Assembly (NCBI RefSeq): GCF_001649575.2
Contig: NC_051453.1
Span: forward strand, 1,524,687 to 1,588,686
Length of the DNA: 64,000 nt
Source of the DNA: Kryptolebias marmoratus
Lineage: Eukaryota; Chordata; Actinopteri; Cyprinodontiformes; Rivulidae
Direction: 5' to 3'
The position numbers were made by a program, and so were the translations under genes. The notes beneath the pieces are model-generated. The model was not told where the DNA came from, ran no database searches, and worked only from the letters and a program-made list of their open reading frames with translations. This document shows, one piece after another, positions 54,801 through 64,000 of the stretch; within the stretch, counting starts at the first letter, position 1; every line of letters starts with the position of its first letter.

Positions 54801-57100
54801 AGCTGCAGTCCAGCAGCCACATTAGAACATAATGACGTTACATTTTCCCTTTTTAACAGCTGTTCACATTTATCGAAGGCCAAATTTATACACTATATCA
54901 CCAAAATAGACAAGTTCCACATTTGCAAGTGACCTTTTCGTCAATTTGAAACTATTTTTTTTCCACATGTACATAATTATTTGTTCGTTTTAAATAATCA
55001 AAAATGAGCAGAATAAAATATGATTACTTTTTTCTTCTAAACTAAATGTGTAGAAACGTTTTTGGGTTGTTTTAATCAAAGTTAGAGTGACTCTTGCCTT
55101 CCAGTGGGATGTTAAAGGGAAAATGTTTGATGAATTTGATGCAGCGATCTAAAACAAGCTTAGCATAAAGTTAAGGTTTGTGTTGAACATTCGTGTTGGG
55201 ATAGCATATTATTCTCATCTAGAATAGCCTTAAATTTGTTGCCTTTCTTGAAGTCCATCTGCTTATCAAAAAGCAACAGTGTCATTGAGGATGTGGTAGA
55301 TTAACAAGTTCCCAGCATAATAATGACTTTGGAGTTTATCGTTGTGTGCAGCTTACTTCACATGGTTTTAGTAAATGTGTTGCATTCATGTAAGTATTTT
55401 TGATGTTGTTGACCACATAAAGAGCTCCACACTACAAACTAACCCACACAAGATTATTCTGTTTCCCTGTTTTACACACACTAAACATGTGTCCCAACTA
55501 TGAGCAACACTGAATACATTATGAGGTGGTGTGGGTTGAAAAGACATGACAACACAAAGATAAATGTTAAACAATCACCCCTGTTTGAGGAGTAACTGTG
55601 GTACATTTGCTTCAAGACACTTTTGTCATTAGCTCCCTTTGTGTTTGTGACAGAAGCACAGTTCTTTCAGACCATTTACACTCCTTTATATGAAACTGAG
55701 GGCAGGTTTTCAGCAGAACAAAATTCATTAATGCCAGCTCCTGAGGAAACTAACAGAGACATTGCTGTAGTAAGCCAGATGATTGGACAGTATTTCTAAC
55801 TGTGAGAAAAGCACTGAAGAATTTTCTGATGAAAGTTACATCTCTATTCCTCTATTCCACCTTTTTAAAATTAACTAGTTGAAGGCAGCGCATAATAAAT
55901 TGCAACAGAGAAATGATCTAATTATCTAACAAGGCTTGCAACAAATGCTTCCTGTAGCATCAAACCGGCACAAATACGAACCCTTTGTGCAACATAAGCC
56001 GATTAAGTAAAACAACACAAATCCCTTCTAGCATAGATTCGACTTTTGCAAACATTGGGTTCAGGATCAGGCGCTGAAGCACCGGCATTAAATCATTTAC
56101 ATTTTACAGAAAGATCTATGTGAATGTAAGCAGAAATATCTGGGAAGCAAATAGAAAATGTGAAAGTCAGCTAACATCAGCTGATGCTAGTCCCTTACCC
56201 AGACCCTGCCCAGAAAACGGCTGATTTCTGTTCGTCCTCACCCTGTCAGTTCACAGTGTGCTGAACAACAAGCAGAAATTTGAAATAATTGCACTTTTTC
56301 AAGAATGTCTGCTACTATTTATAGTGGCATCCATTTATATCACTGTAGTTGTTAAAGTTGTTGGATGTCTTCCCCAGCTGTGGTTGGATGTTATAAATGT
56401 AGAATTTTGATGAGAGAATTGGCTCTATCAGAAATAATTTTTAAAAATGGGTGTAAATTTGAATATACATGCTAACAGTGTGGTCCCTATTTTATGATAC
56501 AATCCACAACAGGTTTTAGTCTTATTCTTTCCTCAATTTAAAGATTTCTGTCCTCTGTCACATCTTGCTGAAAGTTTTACCCACTCGGTTCACAGTTTAC
56601 ATGGGAGACTGGTCATGATATCCTGCCAGTGTTTCCGACTTCCTGTTGCCTTGCTGAGCCTCTCTGTTGCAATTTGCTGTTTCCTCTTTTTCACATAAGC
56701 CCGTCATCTTACATTGCATACATTTTTGCAAAGATTTTTTTCTTTTATGTGGGGTTGGTGCATTTTAGATTTCTTGCAAATAAAAGCAGGCTTTCCTGTT
56801 TAATTTACATTTTTCAGTCCCATTTTACAAACCTCTCACACGACAAGGTGGTGATTTGCCTATCACAGTCCCTGTTTCTGTCATTTGCATCTGTGCTGTC
56901 ACTAAAAATAAAGTTAACACTGTATGCTTTCAGTCATTTGTTTGGCCAGTCCAGTAAGAAGGCAAGAATAAAAAGCAACAGTGGAGGGGAATGAAAAGAA
57001 AAAGCAAGACATAATAGGGAGTTCAGCATCAAGAGGAGGGAGGCATACGTCAGTGTGAGTGTGTGTTGTTTCTAACTGAAGTAGGAGGAGAAGAGAAATC
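51813..57100. other. Intergenic between RGS genes 2 and 3
   Basis: No gene, RNA gene or recognisable mobile element is seen. The stretch directly before gene 3 (57060-57120) is purine-rich with repeated GGAG steps and belongs to its promoter region. Confidence 0.5.
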
Positions 57101-57122
57101 GAAGAAGGAGGAGGAAGGGGTG

Positions 57123-57132
57123 CTTCCTCTTT
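57123..57132 (-). promoter_or_regulatory. PU.1/ETS-type motif upstream of gene 3
   Basis: On the minus strand the sequence reads AAAGAGGAAG, a full PU.1-type core. AGGAAG also occurs on the plus strand a few bases upstream, forming an inverted AGGAAG...CTTCCT pair. It lies about 60 bases before the TATA box, a typical place for a myeloid or B-cell promoter site. Confidence 0.45.
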
Positions 57133-57189
57133 AGTCTGGGTTGAGCTGCTGAGGTATCCCAGCAGCCTCTGCTCATAGCAAAACCTAGT

Positions 57190-57196
57190 TATAAAA
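57190..57196 (+). promoter_or_regulatory. TATA box of RGS gene 3
   Basis: TATAAAA, 96 bases before the start codon. It predicts a start site near 57220. Confidence 0.6.
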
Positions 57197-57242
57197 CGCT
57201 GCAGCGCAAAGGGAACCCTCTTAAGTGCCTCTCAGTCACAGC

Positions 57243-57278
57243 ATGACCAGGACGGAGAGCCTGAGACTGTGGACCTAA
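57243..57278 (+). promoter_or_regulatory. Short uORF in the gene 3 leader
   Basis: ATG at 57243 opens an 11-codon frame closed by TAA at 57278, eight bases before the main start codon. The very short gap would make re-initiation at the main ATG inefficient, so translation probably depends on leaky scanning. It needs a transcription start upstream of 57243, which the TATA box predicts. Confidence 0.5.
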
Positions 57279-57285
57279 CAACACA

Positions 57286-58757
57286 ATGTCCAGCCTAATT
57301 GCCAGACTACCCAACTCACATCACATCATCATGGAGAGAGAAGACAGTAGGAGAAACAAGACCATGTGAGTATTTATCCTCTGAATCGGGTTTGCTAGAA
57401 ATGTGCTGACTTGATACTTGATGATGTATCCATTTATCACATGGTGGTTTATTAGCAAGTTTTTGTTTCACACTGCTCTAATTCTTATGATACACAAACA
57501 AATTACAAAATACAAGAATATTGTGAATAATTTATGGTTTCTTCTGAAATTAAGCTTCACCATCCCTAAATTTTGCTGTCACATGCCCTCTTTTCTAATT
57601 ACTCACATTCTGAAACATCCTTTGACAGACTTATTGGAAACTAATTTCACAGCAGTAAATCAAACAGGGGTGTACTCATGTGTTTCTTGTTTCTGCACAG
57701 CGGAAAGAACTTCATGTGCCGACTCCAGTGTATGTTCACACAGCCATCATGCCCAGATAGGTAAGGTTTCTTATGAAGTGTTTTGCATAAATGTAGGTTT
57801 TAAAATAGCCAGACTGCCCCAGTTATTTCCATCTATGGCTTCAAGAAAGGATTCAAATGATGTAGAGACACCATGTTTGCTTTGGCACAGCATATGTGCA
57901 TGCCAGCTTATCCCAGGGTTTAACATTTTTTGTATGCATTTGATAAGCACATCTGAGAGTGCCTCAGTGTTTCTGCAGTTTATACTGATTTATTTTTTTT
58001 TTTTAATTCAATCAAATTTGATTCTGGTTGAGTAATCTAACTTGCATTCCCTCCCAGCAGGCTAAGTTTAGAAGATACCCAACAATGGTCACAGTCACTG
58101 GAAAGGCTTCTTGAGTCTAAATGTGAGTTTATTTTCCCTTGAGAATGAGAGCTTAGCTAAAGCAGAAAAAAGAAAAAATTGAATTAAAACAGCTGAAAAG
58201 CAACATTATTTTTTTGGTCCATGTTTGACGTAATCTGTTCTTTCTCAGACGGGCTGGCAACTTTTCGCAACTTCCTCAAATCGGAATACAGTGACGAGAA
58301 TATTGAGTTTTGGCTTACCTGTGAGGACTACAAGAAGATCAAGTCTTCATTTCGAATGTCCTCAAGAGCTAAGAAAATTTATGAACAGTTCATCAAAGCA
58401 GAATCACCTAAAGAAGTAAGTTAAGCCTAAAACATTTGTAGACACACTATTTCTGTCTTAAATAGTAAGATACTGTAGTATAAAAGAAAAACGAAACATC
58501 AGCTTAGATGTTGAATCTCACTTCTCCTGCTCTTGGCTGAAATCCCCTCATTGTGTGCCTCATTTCAGATCAACATTGACTATCACACTCGAGAGCAGAT
58601 CAAAAGGAACGTCAAAACTCCCACCATGCACTGCTTTGACGAAGCTCAGAGGATAGTTTATGGGCTGATGGAAAGAGATTCGTACCCGCGGTTCCTGCGC
58701 TCCGACGTTTACAGAGCACTCCTGGAAAGCCTTGCTGCTGATGCCACGAACGGATGA
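57286..58757 (+). CDS. RGS-domain protein, R4 type, RGS1/RGS13/RGS21-like (gene 3), complete
   Basis: Five coding exons, 57286-57365, 57701-57760, 58061-58122, 58249-58415 and 58569-58757, have GT-AG introns and phases 2, 2, 1, 0, giving 185 aa. The start ATG has A at -3 and lies 96 bases after a TATA box. Exon 2 carries a cysteine-bearing segment (F-M-C-R-L-Q-C). Exon 3 has [14 protein letters not shown]. The RGS box then runs to the C-terminus with [29 protein letters not shown] and [10 protein letters not shown]. All main G-alpha contacts of RGS4 (Glu87, Asn88, Asn128, Asp163, Ser164, Arg167) are present, so it should be an active GAP. By eye, RGS1, RGS13 and RGS21 are about equally close: W-S-Q-S-L-E favours RGS1, while S-D-E-N, S-R-A-K-K and I-V-Y...M-E-R-D favour RGS13. 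The tail beyond the box is short, as in those proteins. Exon 3 has a CAGCAG double acceptor. Confidence 0.92.
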
Positions 58758-59034
58758 AAGCACGATCAGGAGGAGAGAGGAGGACATGAAAACCTGTAAC
58801 TGGAAAGCTTGAGCTCCTTCAGGAGGAGGAACTAACAACAGAGAAGGAAGGAGGGTCGACTTGTACAGCACACGGACACAGTCTTCACTCCTGAGCACAC
58901 AGACACCTGATTCCCACTCAAGGTGAAGAAGATCCCCACACTAAACACCTCCCTCCTGCAGACCGAGCAGAAACAGGAAGAAGCTGGCACGAGTTGGCAC
59001 CGGACAGTCGGACAGATTGACATGTTTGAATAAA
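58758..59034 (+). other. Probable proximal 3' UTR of gene 3, ending near AATAAA 59029-59034
   Basis: The first AATAAA after the stop is at 59029-59034. A longer 3' UTR is possible, because AU-rich ATTTA motifs (59423-59427 and 59436-59440) and a further AATAAA at 60601-60606 follow without any intervening gene. AU-rich elements would fit an unstable, inducible message, but transcript ends cannot be fixed from sequence. Confidence 0.4.
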
Positions 59035-62000
59035 TTACCAGGGCAACGGATTCCTGCTCTGAATGTACAGCTGCATAAGCAAACCATTCTCCAGTCGTCC
59101 TCTGGCCTTCCTGGCAGAGGTGTTTCATACACTTGATCAACTCTGTATGAGTGTGTGAGAGGACTTAATCATGGCACGTAAATGCTACTTACCAAGAATA
59201 AGCTGCCAAATCACCAAATGACAGCACCAAGACAGACAGGAAACCCACTGGGTAGAGTAGTGATATGTCATCATTAATAAGAAAGTTATAGAATGACGCT
59301 TTTTTTACAAGCGGCATTCTTGGACTCTTCATAAGTATATTTCTTTCTTTGTAACCTAGATTAGATTTTTAAAAACTAATGCATGTATTTTGTTTTTCTA
59401 GATCCGAGTTGCCTACACAGGAATTTACTTCCAATATTTATTTTCCTGAAGGTTGATTATTTTTAAACTTGTAAAACTAATATATTTTAACACAAATCCA
59501 GGATAAATATCAAGTTGTACTAACAAAAAAGGAAGAATTAAGCACATTCTTACATGGAGCCTTAAACTGTTGCACTATTGAAACCAAGAACTTCCCATTT
59601 TTTACAACTACTGACGTCAAACTTCATTCCTCACTAGTTGGGTTCTGGCCAAATTCAGTTTCTTACAGCACTGAAATGTGACGAAGTTTGTGCAATTAAA
59701 TGTTTGCGTTTGATAATACCAATAGACATAGGATGTGTCACATTGCATGATAAAATGGTCAAATTATTTCTATAAGCCCTAGTACTGCTTTACAAAGCAC
59801 ATGGTGTGAATGTATTCTCATTAGGAGTTTATTAGGTAAATTAACTTAAACATTGTATTATTTATTATTCATTGTCACCTTTTGAGTGCAAAGCTTGCTG
59901 CAGTGTTGAAGTGATTGTTGAAATGTTAGTGATTTTAATAATATTAAATTATTTGAATTGACATCTTATAGGTGGACTTTTTTAGTTGTATGCAACAAAG
60001 AGTTTAATCATTTCTCATATTTCACAACACAGCTGCTGGTGCGCTGGCTCTCAGTTCAATCATACGGCATATTTGAAAAAAATTAAATTAAATAAAAAAA
60101 ACACCACCAGACCATAGAAGCATTTGAAAATTGACGGATGTTTGCACAGAGACTGTGGCATAGTTTAAAGCAATAAATACCACACAAGAATGCAAACTGT
60201 GCTAAATGAAGGTTTATTTTGAGCATTTTTCTCTTAGATATTGTAGACTTTATTATGCTTAGTTTCCATTGGCTTAAACCAAAGAATGACCAAGAAGTCA
60301 AGTTAGTACAGCTGCAAATCCACATTTTAAAAAATGAAATTAAATCCTAATATATCCAATGGTTTTTGTTTTTTTTTTGTTTCCTGTTATCGTTTTTTTT
60401 TTTTTTTTTTCAGTAACTGAAAGGCATCGTTTGACTCATAAGTGGCGTGTCTCGTTTAACAAACAGGAAGGCCTGGACTTCCAGTTTCTTGAGAAATCAA
60501 ACATTGTAAGAAATGAGATGTTCTCTGTTTGACTTCTCGGTGTCTCAACTCGTCAGTAAATCCGGTCTCACAGAACTGGGCTCATTTGAACAGAGCTTGA
60601 AATAAAGTCTTAGCGTGGATGAAAGCAACAATCAGACTGCAGGCAAACACAAGATGGGACGTTGTAAATCATGATTTTTTTAAGCTGTTAAATTGTGCAT
60701 TTTATTATGAATTTTACAGTTTGTGAAACTAACATGATATATAACAGGTTAGTTAATCATCAAAGCAGGTTGGTTTCCTCCAGGTTTTTACATTTTATGT
60801 AGCATAAAAGAGATGGAATCACACACCTGAAGGTTAAAGTGAAAAGTAAGCATTGCTTCAGGCCATATTGAGTGTTTTTCATTCTTATAGAGCTCATGAA
60901 ATGAGAAACAATACACAATGAAAGTGTTAATAACTCATGATTGTTAGGAAAAAGCCATATTTGTAAAAAAAGAAAACAAAATATCCCATTGTGCAAATTA
61001 AATGATAACTGAAGCACTAAACATTTCCAGAATGAAAGCAGGCGTGCACACAGCACCACTAAAGCAACAATAACTTGTTTTTTCCTCCTTTGAATGTGTC
61101 TGCATGCACAGACAGAGGTCTGAGATGTGGGAGAGACAGGTTGTGATTTACTTCGGGACATTTTGTAAGTGATGAAACTGCTCCCCCATCAACACTGACA
61201 GATAATTAGGAGCCTATTTTATAAATACATTTTTGGATGGGCTTCTATTTCAGAAAAAACTGTAAAGTTAAAAAAAAAAAATACACAAAATTGTCTGCAT
61301 TATCCACCACATTTGAACGATCTACATTTGTCACTCTGTCATTTGTGGATGTTTAGTCAAGATCTATACAGATAAACTCACCCAAAGAGGTTTAATCTTA
61401 TTTACAATCTCCAACTGGTCGTTCAACTTTAAAATCAGCTTCATCAAAAGGAAAGTTGATTTGGTTTTAGTTTTAAAGGCACTCTCTGTGCCGACCTCCA
61501 TGTTTACGCTCACCCAGGCCATTACAAGGTTGGAATTGTGAAATTTTTGCCCCATCGTTCTCTGCTTGATGAAACCACCATGACTGCATTTTCACAACAA
61601 ACACGCGGCGCAGACAACTGAACACAAGACACAACGAATAATGACGTATCCTTCAGAGGGTGGTGGTTTAATGAAAATGTTATTTTGCTGAATAAATTTG
61701 AAAACAGCAACATCATTGACTGAACCTGACTGGGACATCCATCAGTTTATTTTCTGCAGCATTGCCAAGTTTCCATCCAGATATGTCACATTTTACATAA
61801 ACTTTAAAGGTGATTGTCAACAGAAAATGCAAATTTATTTATTTAAATTCGCAACGTCATCATGCAAATATTAGAGAGATGTTTTTCAAACACACTGACA
61901 GATTCCAAAATGACTGACGTTCAAAGAAATGTTACAGGTAGTGAAATATTCCTAAACTTTCTGTTCATTTCAGAAAAACCTCGGTCGTATTCAAGTCACT

Positions 62001-64000
62001 TGTGTTGTACTTTGCAGTATTTTTGCTATTTTTACAAGCAGAGGTGTGGCTTTTTTCTAAATCCAACCTAACTGCACACAATTTACTTTATTTTTGCCTT
62101 TTTTTGTACTTTAATAAACATAAAAATAAGCTTTTACAATTCTGATTAAATTACATGATCTTATTGAATACTTTAAACACTTAGCTAAGCTGAATTTTAG
62201 ATTTTTTGATAGATTAAAAAATAGTTTTTGATGTTTTCTGCAGTCCAATGAGATTTGTTAAGAAAACAGTTGTTTTATAGGCCCGCCTGTAGATTCCTGA
62301 TCATAACACCATTCTTTAATGCATTACTTTAACTGTTTTTTTGTGAAAAAAGGCAAAACAATGTGTCTAAGAATTAGTAGATTAAAGGATCATAGCAATA
62401 TGAAGTTTTTATGTGTTTAACATGAATAAATGAAGACTAAAAGCAGCTGAGTAACAATCTGAAATGTTGGATATTTAGTAATTCAGCAGGGAACTTGGAA
62501 CATTTACTTTCTGTGTTTTTAACAAAATAAAAATATTTTTTTGATGAATACCTCAAAGCCACACATATGTGCTGCTGTTTGTTGTTTTAAGGGCAGTGTG
62601 GTCATCTCTCCTTATGTCTTGAAGGGAAAGTAAAGAGTTTTTGTAGTCAGCTTCTGTGGAGCAGTTATCAGTAGTCCGTATTTTCTACAAAAGAAAGCAG
62701 TCACTATGATTTCAGTTCGAAGAATCAGGGAGGAAATGTTTTGGAAGAAGTCAGCCCGGTGCCTATTCCACGCTTTTTTTGTAATTAATACAAGATTCTA
62801 AATTTCCATGTTGGGAATTTCCTGATTGTCTTTTCCCGACTGTTCTTTGAAATACTGACCACTGATAAATATTTCACAGAACCCGACTTAAAAAAGCCAA
62901 AAACAGCGACAGACTCCCAGCGTGCTGACGGAAAGGACAAGGGAGAACTTTAAAGGGGTTTTATGGTCATTTTGATGTCTGAGACTTTCATGTGGCACAG
63001 TACGGGAAGCTTCAATCAGTCCACACACATTTAGCATCACGTGTCATCTTTTGACCTTTTTATGCTAAGAATCTATTTCTGTTCTTTGGAAGGGCTCGTT
63101 TATTGAAGTCTGAGTGAAGTGGAGGATCAAACACCCACAGGAGTTTTAGAGTCACATTTATCTTTCATTCAGACTTTGACATGATTCATACACATAATAC
63201 TTTAAACATAACCATTAGATGGTGGTTTCCTTTATTTAAAAAAAATTAAAACTACCTTGGTTGGCGTTTTAAATATTAATGGGTCACACATTTATAAAAT
63301 GTGTACAAAATGTGCTCCCACATGGGCGATGACAGCCTGGAATTTGAAGCATTGTTGTGTTCGGCATGCAGCCTGCACAGCTTCTGTATGTAAAAACAAG
63401 TTGTGAAAGCCTTGGATGAGTTGACAAAAAGACGATTCCTATCAAATACGAATGTTGCTGCTTGCATACAAAAGGAAAACTGTTTTCAGACAAGGCAAAA
63501 ACTTCTCAACTTGTTTCTAAAGCCAAAAGGAAAAAAAGTACTCATCCTCAAACAAATTCAATTACAGGATATTTTGTAAAATAAAATCCAGACTGAAAAG
63601 ATGAATCACATGCCTTAAATAACTGAACATTAAAGACATCTACGTCCACAAAATTAGCTGCGGTAATTATCTCTTTCCTATATGACTGCTGCTGATCTTC
63701 GCACGCAACGTTCTGCAATAATGTATATAAAAAGAAAACAATCATTTGCTTTTACGTAATAACATGCATAATGTGAAGGAAAGAGAAGGAACTGAAGAGT
63801 TAAAGATGCTAATCAGAACAAACAGAGCTTTGTTCATCCAGATGACTTGAACTTTGAAACAGGCCACTGGTTTTAAATTTAAAATGCCAAATTTTTACAT
63901 TTTTGCTTCATCATGTCATATTTTTGTTTATGGTTAAAATGACAGCATGTACCTGCATTTGCCTTTCACCTTTATCTGAGGAACACTGATACCTGTGTTT
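59035..64000. other. Distal 3' UTR or intergenic DNA; no further gene seen
   Basis: No further RGS exon is recognisable. If the cluster continues (for example RGS2), it lies beyond the window. A poly(T) run lies at about 60391-60410. Minus-strand open frames (for example 60760-61161, 133 codons) have no motif, splice or promoter support. Confidence 0.5.

Noticed and set aside
57418..58035. Longest open frame in the window (205 codons, + strand)
   Set aside because: It runs through intron 1, exon 2 and intron 2 of RGS gene 3 in a different frame from exon 2, and has no family motif. Splice sites and phase support the RGS gene instead.
60760..61161. 133-codon minus-strand open frame
   Set aside because: No recognisable motif, and it probably lies in the 3' flank of gene 3.
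62585..62600. TTTTAAGGGCAGTGT also found near 7092
   Set aside because: A 15-base match with no extension on either side; likely chance in AT-rich DNA.

Overview
This window looks like genomic DNA from a teleost fish. It is AT-rich and intron-bearing. It carries a Tc1-type transposase remnant, a non-LTR retrotransposon remnant, LTR-like pieces and a dispersed repeat I associate with fish genomes. The species cannot be named from the sequence.

The only protein-coding genes I can support are three RGS (regulator of G-protein signalling) genes, all on the + strand and in tandem in the right half. Gene 1 (36248-36863) has the two RGS-box exons, but I could not find its 5' exons. Gene 2 (50156-51541) is complete in five coding exons (194 aa) and looks most like RGS18. 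Gene 3 (57286-58757) is complete in five coding exons (185 aa) and is an R4-type RGS close to RGS1, RGS13 and RGS21. In all three the first RGS-box exon is exactly 167 nt, is entered in phase 1, and ends just before the codons for I-N-[IV]-D. This is strong evidence that they are old tandem duplicates. In human the R4-family genes RGS18, RGS21, RGS1, RGS13 and RGS2 form a tandem same-strand cluster on chromosome 1q31, so this is very probably the fish counterpart of part of it. The products are expected to act at the inner plasma membrane as GTPase-activating proteins that switch off Gi/Gq signalling.

Layout: positions 1-170 look like the tail of an LTR. From about 171 to 36247 the window is gene-poor, with scattered mobile-element debris (7.1-7.55, 11.07-11.18, 13.49-13.88, 15.2-15.83, 31.56-31.75 and 33.64-33.96 kb) and microsatellites. 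From 36.2 to 59 kb the three RGS genes are separated by about 13 and 6 kb of non-coding DNA. Genes 2 and 3 each have a good TATA box, upstream start codons in the leader, and nearby motifs of blood-cell type (AP-1/NF-E2 and GATA for gene 2, PU.1 for gene 3). From 59 to 64 kb I see only a probable 3' UTR and intergenic DNA.

I found no RNA gene, CRISPR array or unknown multigene system. The most interesting points are the cluster itself, the missing 5' end of gene 1, the altered G-alpha contact positions in genes 1 and 2, the leader uORFs, the promoter motifs and two near-perfect 33-nt hairpins.
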